Below are positions 28,748 through 37,964 of a stretch of DNA of 64,000 nucleotides, piece after piece. Source of the stretch: Nitrosomonas cryotolerans ATCC 49181 (GTDB lineage: Bacteria; Pseudomonadota; Gammaproteobacteria; Burkholderiales; Nitrosomonadaceae). The notes beneath the pieces were generated by a model. That model was not told the DNA's origin. It did not search any database and worked only from the letters and a program-made list of their open reading frames with translations. Both the position numbers and the translations under genes were made by a program. The DNA lies in assembly GCF_900143275.1 (NCBI RefSeq), contig NZ_FSRO01000001.1, positions 2,126,116-2,190,115 on the forward strand, written 5' to 3'. Each line of letters begins with the position of its first letter. Position 1 is the stretch's first letter.

Positions 28748-28829
28748 TACTAACCTCTCTCTATTCAATTTATTGCAATAAAACACTAACATTCTGTCTA
28801 TTAAGCAGAATGTGTGTTTTCCTAAAAAA

Positions 28830-28845
28830 CCACTATATATTGTGT
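28830..28845. promoter_or_regulatory. NrdR box 1 upstream of nrdA
   Basis: CCACTATATATTGTGT is a near-palindrome matching the NrdR consensus ACACTATATATAGTG closely. It lies about 85-100 bp before the nrdA ATG. NrdR represses nrd genes when dATP is high. Confidence 0.7.
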
Positions 28846-28860
28846 CGATACTATATCAAA

Positions 28861-28876
28861 ACAGAACCTATAGTGC
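28861..28876. promoter_or_regulatory. NrdR box 2, 31 bp from box 1
   Basis: ACAGAACCTATAGTGC matches the right half of the NrdR box (TATAGTG); the left half is weak. The TATAGTG end is exactly 31 bp from the equivalent end of box 1, the three-helical-turn spacing known for NrdR box pairs. Confidence 0.5.
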
Positions 28877-29092
28877 CACACCTTTACTACGAAACTGCAA
28901 ATCTGGCTGTCAAAAATGCGTTGTACCACATACTGTGCGACGCAAGAATCGCCCGAAACGGCAAACGGAAGCGCTTCCTTATTTCTTCGGCCTGAAGGCC
29001 GGAATTCCTGAAGGCTCTGATGAAATAAAGCGGTTGTGATAAACAGCGGATAGTTTAATATTCTGGATTTTTTAGAATCAGCGATACAAATC

Positions 29093-29118
29093 GATACCCT
29101 TCGGTTATGAAGGGTATC
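29093..29118 (-). terminator. Hairpin downstream of the polytopic membrane-protein gene
   Basis: The arms GATACCCTTC and GAAGGGTATC form a perfect 10-bp stem with a 6-base loop, 8 bp after the minus-strand stop codon at 29126. On the minus strand it is followed by CGATTTGTATCG rather than a pure U-run, so termination may be moderate. It also separates this operon from nrdA. Confidence 0.6.
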
Positions 29119-29125
29119 CGTGTGA

Positions 29126-30487
29126 TTAGTATTCCCAGGATTTAAAACGCCGTTGCCAATGAATCATCTGTGAATGCATCAGCAGACCATAGCGTTCCAG
29201 TATTGATGCGACAAAAATAATACTGATACCGAGTAGCGAAAGGCCCACCCAACTACCGAAATTAAAGATTTTTAGAATATAGCTAACTTGATAAACGAGT
29301 CCTGCCAGCGCTGCAAATAAACCAAAGATAAAAATAATACGTTGTTGTACCACGTAACCATATATCAATATCAGAATACCTATAATCAAACTGGTGCTGG
29401 CAGTAATGACACTCGAAAAAAAGAATAAATTTATCAATATTCCTATGAGTAGAATTACCGAAGCTGATCTACGATAACTCGCCCCGTTTCTGCAGGTACG
29501 CAATGAAATTTCCAATAATAGGCTCACAAAACTAACTGAAAATACTAAGATGAGAACGTCACTCGACAAGTAACGGTAATCATTCACTAACAGTGTTAAC
29601 CCGATTGCAATACAACAGGCAGTACATACGCCTAAATATTCCATTACTGTGCGAAGTCTTATCGAATGTCCTTGATCCATAGCGACTTGTCTCAAAATAC
29701 CATATAGAAGCCCTGATACCACACTAAACATCAGCACATCCGTCGTATATAAATGTGCTGTTCGCCCTATGATGATTCCAAGCGGAAAAAATAGCATGGC
29801 GCGGGCAAAACGCCCTTCCAGGGTACGTAAAGAGGTATCGTAGCGGAGCCTCATACCTAACTGTTGCAATATAATAATTGTTAAGAAGATTAATATTCCG
29901 CTGACTGATTCAACACTCCGCACAGGAATCAGGATTGCAACACAGCCAAACAGCAGTAATAAGGATAATCTGATTGCAGATTTTCTCGCTAGAACCCTAA
30001 ACTCAATAAAGATAGCCGGTGCCAGCAAAAATGAGCTAGCCAGAATAGTCACCCATACCGTCTGTAATGAGTCGCTCATCCAGTTTGCAAAATCCGGATA
30101 AGTACTCAAACTGGCATCCCATTGCATTTGAGAATAAAGTAACCCGCCAAGGATCGCAAAATTTACTGGAACACTGAATAACGCCAAACCAAGAAAAAGT
30201 CGAGCACTTTTATTCTCATTTAGCCAGCAGTTACATGCAAACCCGGCGAACGTTAATATCAGTGTTTGTACGAGCATAATGGTATAACGTTCTATATCAT
30301 TACCAGTATGCCAACCTTGGAATAGAAAAATATAGATGGTGACTATCAATATAACTGCACCGATTAATCGTAATAATCTTGATAAGCCTGTATAGCTCAG
30401 TAGTGAACCGGTCGAATTAAATCGTTTTGAATCCTGATTGATATCCTGCACAGGGACCTGATCTGACTGTGGTATGGTGAAAGGCAT
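29126..30487 (-). CDS. Polytopic membrane protein of unknown function, coupled to PspA-like gene
   Basis: A 453-residue integral membrane protein with about 12-14 hydrophobic helices beginning near residue 38 and running to about 435; the first 35 residues and the last 18 are polar and probably cytosolic. I recognise no transporter signature, and no charged catalytic motif stands out. Its ribosome site (GGGAG) lies inside the last codons of the PspA-like gene and the two ORFs are 2 bp apart, so translation is coupled. A role in membrane-stress sensing or as the docking partner for the PspA-like coat is inferred only from this coupling. Confidence 0.7.
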   Translation of the reverse strand: MPFTIPQSDQVPVQDINQDSKRFNSTGSLLSYTGLSRLLRLIGAVILIVTIYIFLFQGWHTGNDIERYTIMLVQTLILTFAGFACNCWLNENKSARLFLGLALFSVPVNFAILGGLLYSQMQWDASLSTYPDFANWMSDSLQTVWVTILASSFLLAPAIFIEFRVLARKSAIRLSLLLLFGCVAILIPVRSVESVSGILIFLTIIILQQLGMRLRYDTSLRTLEGRFARAMLFFPLGIIIGRTAHLYTTDVLMFSVVSGLLYGILRQVAMDQGHSIRLRTVMEYLGVCTACCIAIGLTLLVNDYRYLSSDVLILVFSVSFVSLLLEISLRTCRNGASYRRSASVILLIGILINLFFFSSVITASTSLIIGILILIYGYVVQQRIIFIFGLFAALAGLVYQVSYILKIFNFGSWVGLSLLGISIIFVASILERYGLLMHSQMIHWQRRFKSWEY

Positions 30488-30489
30488 GC

Positions 30490-31146
30490 TTATTCTCCCT
30501 GATCAGTTATAATCTTTTCCAATTCAGTGCGTAAGTCTTTCTTTTCCTCCTCATCCTGGAATTTTCTTTCTAATGAATCCAGGGGTTCAGATTGCCCTGT
30601 GGCTATTTCAGACTCAGAGATTTTTATCTCCCAGCGATCAAACAAATCATCGATATCCTGTTCTTCATGACAATCCATGTGCTGCGTATTTTGAATTACA
30701 TTCAATGCTTGAGCTGTTGATTGTCGTGCCCGCATAAGATTGGATTGGCGAGAAATCATGCTCAGGCGCTGTTCAAGCTTGTTGATATCAGCGACAAGGC
30801 GTTTTTCTACTTCCTCATGCCGGGATAAGGCAGATGCCAGCGTTTGTATTTGCTGCTGACATTCCCGCCGACGACTGATGCATGCCATGGCTGTTATTTC
30901 GTTTTCTCTTGCCATATCCTTTGCGCGCTGCTTCCATTTGTATTCCGCAGCAATCATTTTATTTTTTTGCGTAGTGAGTTTCTGGCCATCTGCTTGAACC
31001 CTGGCAAGGTGCACTTTGGCCCGGGCTAATGCGCGACGTGTATCCTTTATTGCAACCTCGATGACAGCATCATGATTTTCCATTTGGTTGGCTACATGAT
31101 CAATTCGAGAATAGAGCATAGTAAATAGGTTTTTTATAAGCGCCAT
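30490..31146 (-). CDS. PspA/IM30-family coiled-coil protein
   Basis: A 218-residue, almost wholly helical protein with the PspA/Vipp1 layout: an amphipathic N-terminal helix (ALIKNLFTMLYSRIDHVANQ), a charged coiled coil from about 25 to 150, and an acidic C-terminal tail. The pattern around residue 32 (AIKDTRRALARAKVHLARVQADG) matches the family start of helix 2. Family members form scaffolds that stabilise damaged inner membrane. A good ribosome site (GGAGG) supports the start. It heads a two-gene unit with a polytopic membrane protein, and an HTH regulator is divergent. Confidence 0.8.
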   Translation of the reverse strand: MALIKNLFTMLYSRIDHVANQMENHDAVIEVAIKDTRRALARAKVHLARVQADGQKLTTQKNKMIAAEYKWKQRAKDMARENEITAMACISRRRECQQQIQTLASALSRHEEVEKRLVADINKLEQRLSMISRQSNLMRARQSTAQALNVIQNTQHMDCHEEQDIDDLFDRWEIKISESEIATGQSEPLDSLERKFQDEEEKKDLRTELEKIITDQGE

Positions 31147-31346
31147 AATATTTTCCTCCGTTTTATCCTAAACATCTCACTTTAAAAGAGAATGCGAACT
31201 TGAAAATATTTCGGAAACATCTAGGAAATGAATAAATAATGCCAGAGGGTTTTGCCCGAGAAACAAACGGATGCAACTGATATGCTTGAAGTATAAAAAT
31301 ATTATTAAACTAGTAGCGTTTTATGATACTTCATTTCTAAAAGACC

Positions 31347-32075
31347 ATGATACGAGACATTGTTGCTACACTGAAAATAATACTTAGGCAAAGGGGCTAT
31401 ACATATGCGGATATTGCAATGAAACTGAATCTCTCCGAGTCCAGTATCAAACGTTATTTTGCCCGCTGTGATTTCAGTTTAAAACGCTTACAACAAATTT
31501 GTGATTTGATTGGATTAGATTTAAATGAATTGGTCCATCAAGCTACTGAAAATCAACGCAATATAAATCAACTAAGTGAAGAACAGGAAAAACAATTAGT
31601 TCAAAACGTAAAACTGTTATTGATTGCATTCTTACTTTTAAATCACTTCTCATACAAGCAGATTCTTACGCAATATGCGATCGAGGCACACGAGGGCGTT
31701 CAACTGCTAACTAAACTTGACCATCTGGGGATTATTCAATTATTACCGGAAAACAAGATCCGCATACGTTTATCGAGAAATTTTAACTGGTTGAAGAATG
31801 GACCTATTCAGCAATTCTTTGAAGAAAAAGTACAGTCAGAATTTTTTAAATCACGTTTTGATCAGGCAGGAGAATTACGCATGGTTTTAAATGGCATGTT
31901 ATCTACACATTCCCTGGAAATAATTAATCAGAGATTCCAGCGTATGGCACTCGAATTTGAAAGCCTTGTTAAGGATGAGCGCAAGCTCAATTTAAACGAT
32001 CGGATGAGTATCACGGCTGTTATTGCGGTGCGTCCCTGGCACTTGGGCGTATTTGAGCAATTTCGAAGAAATTAG
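31347..32075 (+). CDS. HTH (XRE-type) transcriptional regulator
   Basis: A 242-residue protein with an N-terminal helix-turn-helix (about 15-60: GYTYADIAMKLNLSESSIKRYFAR) of the Cro/CI type and a long helical C-terminal part without a recognised ligand domain. The second half (about 85-230) has a segment like a winged-helix/oligomerisation region (LLTKLDHLGIIQLLPENKIRI). It is divergent from the PspA-like unit (200 bp gap) and 50 bp upstream of the LplT-Aas fusion gene on the same strand, so it may regulate either. The effector is unknown. Confidence 0.75.
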   Translation: MIRDIVATLKIILRQRGYTYADIAMKLNLSESSIKRYFARCDFSLKRLQQICDLIGLDLNELVHQATENQRNINQLSEEQEKQLVQNVKLLLIAFLLLNHFSYKQILTQYAIEAHEGVQLLTKLDHLGIIQLLPENKIRIRLSRNFNWLKNGPIQQFFEEKVQSEFFKSRFDQAGELRMVLNGMLSTHSLEIINQRFQRMALEFESLVKDERKLNLNDRMSITAVIAVRPWHLGVFEQFRRN

Positions 32076-32124
32076 TGTTAATTCCTATCGATCTATTCTC
32101 ACTATTATCAAAACAGGTTACTCC

Positions 32125-35100
32125 ATGCACCCAGATCACGGGCATCTTCTTAAGACAAAACGATTCCTACCACTATTCTTGACACAATTTCTTGGTGCAT
32201 TCAATGACAATATTTTTAAGAATGCATTAATTATATTAATAACCTACTCGGCCATAGAAAGCGCCCTATTAAGCCCACAAATTATGGTGACCATTGCCGC
32301 AGGCATTTTTATTGCTCCTTTTTTTCTTTTTTCGGCTACTGCGGGCCAGCTCTCAGACAAATATAACAAAGCTAAACTAATTCAATCTATTAAGTTTATA
32401 GAAATTTTACTCATGGTCGGAGTTGCAATTGGTTTTTTCTTGAACAGCATTAGTTTATTGTTATCGATTCTATTTTTGATGGGAACCCAATCTGCTTTTT
32501 TTGGCCCGGTTAAATATGCGATCCTCCCCGATCAACTACGTGAGAATGAACTCATTGGCGGGAATGCCTTGATCGAAACAGGAACATTCGTATCCATCCT
32601 TATCGGGACTATTCTAGGAGGATTACTCATCTTAACTGATCATGGCGCTGTTATTATTTCTGCCCTGGTTATTGCGGTTGCGTTCATTGGCTGGATATGT
32701 AGCCTATATATTCCTAGTACGAAAGCAGCTGTACCACATCTCATACTTAAATATAATGTACTGCTGGAAACGCACGTAATTATTAAGCATATTCGTAATA
32801 ATCCAGTAGTCTTTCGTTCCATTCTTGGAATTTCCTGGTTTTGGTCGTTTGGTGCTACATTCTTATCTCAATTTCCAACTTTCACTAAAGACATCATTGG
32901 TGGTAATGAACAGATTATCACGCTATTGCTCGCTGTCTTTTCTATCGGTATTGGTATCGGATCCCTGTTTTGTAATAAATTACTAAAAGGTAAAATCGCA
33001 GCAACTTATGTGCCGCTCGGTATTTTGGGCATGAGCATTTTTACTGTTGATTTATATTTTGCCAGTAGCCGTATAGTGATCGAAAACAGGGAAGTGCTCA
33101 TTGGTGTATCGGTATTTCTGAATTCCCTGATCCATTGGCGGATATTGATAGATTTGTTGGGAATCGCAATTTGTGGCGGTATCTATATTGTCCCACTGTA
33201 CGCCATCATTCAAAATTGCACTGAGGAAACCCACCGATCCAGAACAATTGCCGGCAACAACATTCTAAATGCTTTGTTTATGGTGATTTCAGCTATTGGT
33301 ATCAGCTTGATGCTTGCCAATAATTTTACCGTAACCGAGGTATTTTTCACCATCGCGATTCTGAATAGTTTCGTTGCTATTTATATCTCTAGCCTGCTGC
33401 CTGAAGCACTGGCTAAGTCTATATTACAATGGGTTTTTCATACGCTATACCGTCTGAACATTAAAGGATTGGAGCATTTTAACAAGTTAGGAAATAAATC
33501 AATTATTATCGCAAATCATTTATCTTTTCTGGACGCAGCGCTCATTGCCGTTGCTGTACCAGAACGGGTAAGTTTTGCCATCAATACGCATATCGCCAAA
33601 CAATGGTGGGTCAGACCCTTTTTACTACTGGCCGATACTATCGCCCTGGATTCAACGAATCCAATGTCTACGCGATTACTGATAGATCGCATCAAAAAAG
33701 GAAATAAGGTCGTTATCTTCCCTGAAGGCAGGCTGACAATCACCGGGTCATTAATGAAAATTTATGAAGGGCCTTCCATGGTTGCCAGCAAATCAGGTGC
33801 ACAGCTATTGCCAATTATTATATCGGGTGCTCAATACAGCCCCTTTTCCAGATTACGCGGAAAAGTACGTATACGCTGGTTCCCAAAAATCACGTTGACT
33901 ATTATGGCACCGATTCAACTGGATATCCCACAACACCTCAGAGGCAGAAAAAAAAGGCAAGTGGCTGGAAACCAACTTTACGATATCATGACTAACATGA
34001 TGTTCCAAAGTAATGATAGGCAGCAAACATTATTTCAGTCCGTTCTGGATGCAAAGACGATACATGGTGGAAATCATATTATTGTTGAGGACATCGAGCG
34101 TGAACCACTATCGTACTCTCAGTTTATTATGCGTTGTTTTGTCCTGGGCTATGCTTTGCGAAAAAATACGCAGAAACAGGAGAATATCGGCATACTGCTA
34201 CCCAATATGGTGAGTACGCTGATCTGTTTTTTTGGTTTGCAGGTGTTTGGGCGTGTTCCCGCAATGCTTAATTATTCCACAAGCAAGCATAATTTATTGA
34301 GTGCCTGTCAAACAGCACAGATCCAGCTTGTGATCACTTCCAGAAAATTCATTCTGGCAGGAAAGTTATCTGGCATTACAGAAGCATTAGCAACACGAAA
34401 TATTTCGATTCTTTATCTGGAAGATCTACGCAATAAAATCTCGATAGGGAGTAAATTTAAAGGCCGACTTGCCGCATTTATGCCGCAAATATATTACAAT
34501 CTAGTCAATAAAGACCGAAATCCAGATGCACCGGCAGTCGTCCTCTTTACCTCTGGTTCTGAAGGCACACCAAAAGGCGTTGTGCTCAGTCATATCAATA
34601 TTCAGGCAAATCGCTATCAGGTTTCATCTCGCATCGATTTTGGCCCAACAGATATTGTGTTTAATTCACTTCCCATTTTTCATTCATTTGGATTAACAGG
34701 TGGGACGATTTTGCCTTTACTATCTGGCATCCGGACTTTCTTTTATCCTTCCCCACTCCACTATCGCATTATCCCCGAACTTGTTTATGACACTAATGCG
34801 ACACTTCTATTCGGGACGGATACTTTTTTAAATGGTTATGCACGTTATGCGCATCCATACGATTTTCATAGTATTCGGTATGTATTTGCCGGTGCTGAAA
34901 AACTACGTGAGAGCACCCGTAATCAGTGGACGGAACGGTTTGGGACACGGATTTTTGAAGGTTACGGCGCAACTGAGACAGCCCCGATTCTGAGTATGAA
35001 TACCCCCATGCACAATCAATTCGGATCTGTTGGACGACTGATGCCGGGCATTGCGTATCGATTAGAACCTGTGTCAGGTATTGAAGAAGGAGGTAGACTG

Positions 35101-35553
35101 CTCGTCTCTGGTGCCAACATTATGAAAGGCTATTATCTGGCGGATAGCCCGGGAAAGATTCTTCCCCCTACAGAAGGATGGTATGACACCGGAGATATTA
35201 TAGCAATGGATGAATTTGGCTATCTTACTATCAAGGGCCGCGTCAAACGATTTGCTAAAATTGGCGGAGAAATGATCTCCCTGGCCGCTGTGGAAGATTA
35301 TGTTGGTAGAATATGGCCCCAGTATATGCACGCAGTTATTCAAATTCCGGATACAAAGAAAGGAGAACAACTGGTACTCATTACAACTAATCCGGAAGCC
35401 AATCGACATGACCTATTAGTAGATGCAAAACAACAAGGTATTGGCGAATTAAGTATACCCAAAATCATTTTATTAATTGACAAAATACCGGTACTGGGAA
35501 CAGGTAAAATTAATTATGTAGAACTATTCGATTGGGTTAAGTCTAAGGAATAG
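32125..35553 (+). CDS. LplT-PlsC-acyl-ACP synthetase three-domain fusion (Aas type)
   Basis: A 1142-residue membrane protein for lysophospholipid salvage. Residues 1-about 400 are an MFS permease of the LplT type (FLGAFNDNIFKNALIILITY). Residues about 430-620 are a PlsC acyltransferase with ANHLSFLDAA (catalytic His and Asp near 463-468) and FPEGRLTITG. From about 660 is an AMP-binding acyl-ACP synthetase with TSGSEGTPKG (about 808-817), GYGATET and DTGDI. In E. coli LplT and Aas are separate proteins; here all three activities are one chain. The ATG at 32125 is chosen because an upstream in-frame start would overlap the regulator gene. Confidence 0.92.
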   Translation: MHPDHGHLLKTKRFLPLFLTQFLGAFNDNIFKNALIILITYSAIESALLSPQIMVTIAAGIFIAPFFLFSATAGQLSDKYNKAKLIQSIKFIEILLMVGVAIGFFLNSISLLLSILFLMGTQSAFFGPVKYAILPDQLRENELIGGNALIETGTFVSILIGTILGGLLILTDHGAVIISALVIAVAFIGWICSLYIPSTKAAVPHLILKYNVLLETHVIIKHIRNNPVVFRSILGISWFWSFGATFLSQFPTFTKDIIGGNEQIITLLLAVFSIGIGIGSLFCNKLLKGKIAATYVPLGILGMSIFTVDLYFASSRIVIENREVLIGVSVFLNSLIHWRILIDLLGIAICGGIYIVPLYAIIQNCTEETHRSRTIAGNNILNALFMVISAIGISLMLANNFTVTEVFFTIAILNSFVAIYISSLLPEALAKSILQWVFHTLYRLNIKGLEHFNKLGNKSIIIANHLSFLDAALIAVAVPERVSFAINTHIAKQWWVRPFLLLADTIALDSTNPMSTRLLIDRIKKGNKVVIFPEGRLTITGSLMKIYEGPSMVASKSGAQLLPIIISGAQYSPFSRLRGKVRIRWFPKITLTIMAPIQLDIPQHLRGRKKRQVAGNQLYDIMTNMMFQSNDRQQTLFQSVLDAKTIHGGNHIIVEDIEREPLSYSQFIMRCFVLGYALRKNTQKQENIGILLPNMVSTLICFFGLQVFGRVPAMLNYSTSKHNLLSACQTAQIQLVITSRKFILAGKLSGITEALATRNISILYLEDLRNKISIGSKFKGRLAAFMPQIYYNLVNKDRNPDAPAVVLFTSGSEGTPKGVVLSHINIQANRYQVSSRIDFGPTDIVFNSLPIFHSFGLTGGTILPLLSGIRTFFYPSPLHYRIIPELVYDTNATLLFGTDTFLNGYARYAHPYDFHSIRYVFAGAEKLRESTRNQWTERFGTRIFEGYGATETAPILSMNTPMHNQFGSVGRLMPGIAYRLEPVSGIEEGGRLLVSGANIMKGYYLADSPGKILPPTEGWYDTGDIIAMDEFGYLTIKGRVKRFAKIGGEMISLAAVEDYVGRIWPQYMHAVIQIPDTKKGEQLVLITTNPEANRHDLLVDAKQQGIGELSIPKIILLIDKIPVLGTGKINYVELFDWVKSKE

Positions 35554-35578
35554 TGTTAAACAATCAAATCGAGATCTA

Positions 35579-37777
35579 ATGGTTTCTAGCGCTTTTTCTT
35601 CCGTCATCAATAATTCGGAAATATCCTCTTGGCTGGAATTTACAATATCCAAACTTTCACCTGATGATAGTCAGTTACTAACGCAATCACTGGATTATTC
35701 TATCCAGCTATACGCAGATCATTGTCTATCAACTGGCGAGAAAGTCATCCCGCATATATTAGGGACTGTAGCGACACTCATCATGCTAAAGGTTGATAGC
35801 GACACTTTGGCGGCAGGCACGCTTCATGCTGTGCCGGATTATCTGGATGACTATATAAAAAAATTACAAACAGATTTTAATCCCACTGTTGTTCATTTGA
35901 TTGAAGGTGTAACGCGTATGGGGCGCTTCCGAATAATTGATATTACGGATAAAGCCTCTAACCATGTTACGCAGATCGAAGCGCTACGCAAAATGCTACT
36001 GGCAATGGCAGAAGACATTCGTGTCGTTATTATCGCTCTCGCGAGCCGTGTACAGACTATGCGATATGTTATTGCCAATAATATTCATGAGCGTGTGGGA
36101 TTGGCACATGAGACATTGGATATATTTGCGCCCTTGGCAAATCGATTAGGATTATGGCAAGTAAAATGGGAATTAGAAGATCTATCGTTCCGTATTCTCG
36201 AGCCAGAACGTTATAAGAAAATCGCCCTATTATTAGAAGAAACTCGCTCCAGTCGAGAAAAATATATTGCCTTGGTTGTTACTAAACTACAACATGAATT
36301 GCAACAAGCGGGTATCAAAGCAGAAATTACTGGTCGCCCCAAGCATATTTATAGCATCCACAAGAAAATGAAGCGCAAGGATCTGGATTTCAGCGAAATC
36401 TACGATGCGCGCGCGGTACGGATTCTGGTTGACGATGTTCAGAATTGTTATGCTGCACTAGGTATCGCGCATAATTTATGGGTTCCTATTCCAAAAGAAT
36501 TTGACGATTACATTGCCAAACCTAAAAGTAATGACTATCGCTCATTACATACTGCCGTATGCGGCCCTGAAAATAAGGTAGTGGAAATACAAATCCGAAC
36601 CTATGAAATGCATCGGCATTCCGAATTGGGTGTTGCTGCCCATTGGCGTTATAAAGAAGGTGCGAAGCGTGATGCTCGCTATGAAGAAAAAATTGCCTGG
36701 TTACGACAAATTCTGGAATGGAAAAATGATATCTCAGATTCAGGAGAATTAGCTACACATTTCAAAACCGCGTTGTTTGAAGACTCAATCTATGTATTAA
36801 CACCTCAGGACAGAGTTATTGCGCTGCCTAAAGGTTCTACGCCGGTAGACTTTGCATATCATGTACATACAGATCTTGGACATCGCTGTCGCGGCGCAAA
36901 GGTCGATGGCACCATGGTTTCATTAGATTATTCACTCCAAAATGCACAGCGAGTAGAAATTATTTCAGCCAAGCAGGGGGGGCCAAGCCGAGATTGGATT
37001 AATCTTGGCTTAAATTATCTCAAAAGTCATCGTGCACGATTAAAAGTCAAACAATGGTTCAAGAATCAGGAATCCAAAACTGCATTAGCACAAGGTAGAG
37101 TCATTGTAGAGAAGGAATTACAGCGTCGCGGTCCAATAACAATGAGTCTTGACAAGTTTGCGAATAAATTTAATTTCAACAGGCTCAGTGATTTTTTCAT
37201 CGCAGTTGCCAAAGGTGATGTTACTCATTACCAGCTAAGAACAGCTTTAAATAATAAAATAGAATCGACGGCCACCCGGTTAGATCTGCTAACAGACAGA
37301 AAGACAACTGCATCCCCAGCCTCGCAGCAAACAGGCACAGGCATACTGATTGTCGGCGTTGATAAGCTATTAACGGTATTAGCAAAATGTTGTAAGCCCG
37401 CGCCACCTGACCCCATCATTGGTTTTGTATCTACGCGAGGGCGCGGTATCATCATCCATCGTCAAGGTTGTAACAGCTTGGGGCAATTATCGAATGAACA
37501 TCTCAATCGTTTGGTTGAAGCGGACTGGGGTTCATCAAAAAATAACAGCTACCCGGTTGATGTTGTAATTAAGGCGCACGATAGACAATGGTTGTTGCGA
37601 GACATTTCTGATATTTTGTCGCATGAAAAAATTAATGTTGTTACTATCAATACTCATAAACGCCAAGCGATTACAACTATACGACTAACCCTGGAAGTGA
37701 GTGAAATAACACAGTTACAGCGAGTATTAGGATTAATAAAAGGAATACCTGGTGTCATGTTAACAACACGCAGGTAA
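35579..37777 (+). CDS. relA: GTP pyrophosphokinase RelA
   Basis: Ribosome-associated synthetase of the alarmone (p)ppGpp. Domains in order: an HD domain (about 45-200) lacking the catalytic His-Asp pair (the region reads LHAVPDY), so hydrolysis is unlikely; a synthetase domain (about 245-360) with YSIHKKMKRK and KEFDDYIAKPKSNDYRSLHT, where EFDD is the RelA-type acidic motif; TGS (about 400-460: VIALPKGSTPVDFAYHVH); and a C-terminal ACT domain (about 655-730). The 732-residue length is typical. It follows the LplT-Aas fusion by 25 bp and may be co-transcribed. Confidence 0.96.
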   Translation: MVSSAFSSVINNSEISSWLEFTISKLSPDDSQLLTQSLDYSIQLYADHCLSTGEKVIPHILGTVATLIMLKVDSDTLAAGTLHAVPDYLDDYIKKLQTDFNPTVVHLIEGVTRMGRFRIIDITDKASNHVTQIEALRKMLLAMAEDIRVVIIALASRVQTMRYVIANNIHERVGLAHETLDIFAPLANRLGLWQVKWELEDLSFRILEPERYKKIALLLEETRSSREKYIALVVTKLQHELQQAGIKAEITGRPKHIYSIHKKMKRKDLDFSEIYDARAVRILVDDVQNCYAALGIAHNLWVPIPKEFDDYIAKPKSNDYRSLHTAVCGPENKVVEIQIRTYEMHRHSELGVAAHWRYKEGAKRDARYEEKIAWLRQILEWKNDISDSGELATHFKTALFEDSIYVLTPQDRVIALPKGSTPVDFAYHVHTDLGHRCRGAKVDGTMVSLDYSLQNAQRVEIISAKQGGPSRDWINLGLNYLKSHRARLKVKQWFKNQESKTALAQGRVIVEKELQRRGPITMSLDKFANKFNFNRLSDFFIAVAKGDVTHYQLRTALNNKIESTATRLDLLTDRKTTASPASQQTGTGILIVGVDKLLTVLAKCCKPAPPDPIIGFVSTRGRGIIIHRQGCNSLGQLSNEHLNRLVEADWGSSKNNSYPVDVVIKAHDRQWLLRDISDILSHEKINVVTINTHKRQAITTIRLTLEVSEITQLQRVLGLIKGIPGVMLTTRR

Positions 37778-37964
37778 CAATAAACTGCAGCTATTCGTTT
37801 TGAACCTTAAGCTATATAATTTGTCCTAAAGCCGTAGCGAGTTGATTTCATGATTGAGGTGGTAGATGCGTAGTGTGATTGATTTTCTTCTCTCTTTAAC
37901 TACTACCGGTTATGATAACAAAACAATATTCAGTCAATAACGATTCTCAAATAAAATTTAAGAT

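Larger units (their letters stand above)
28748..29125. other. Upstream region of nrdA with element-like segment
   Basis: Apart from the NrdR boxes, this 378-bp gap holds a segment at about 28975-29030 with the hairpin CGGCCTGAAGGCCG, followed by AATTCCTGAAGG and a GATGAAAT tail, which resembles the segment near 13105-13180 and, in layout, the left-end hairpin of the TnpB element at 51634-51653. The minus strand next to it reads FRLPF-RAILASHSMWYNAFL, weakly like a TnpB N-terminus. It is possibly an IS200/IS605 remnant. No intact gene. Confidence 0.4.

Noticed and set aside
28723..28995. Plus-strand frame of 90 codons upstream of nrdA
   Set aside because: It covers the NrdR boxes and part of the nrdA start, has no ribosome site and a low-complexity composition. 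The region is regulatory.
29126..30487. Classification of the polytopic membrane protein as a specific transporter family
   Set aside because: It shows no Walker, MFS, APC or other diagnostic motif that I could identify, so it is left as unknown.
31147..31346. Sigma-54 promoter for the PspA-like gene
   Set aside because: A TGGCAT string exists on the minus strand (about 31235) but the -12 GC element is missing at the right distance, and no PspF-type activator is nearby.
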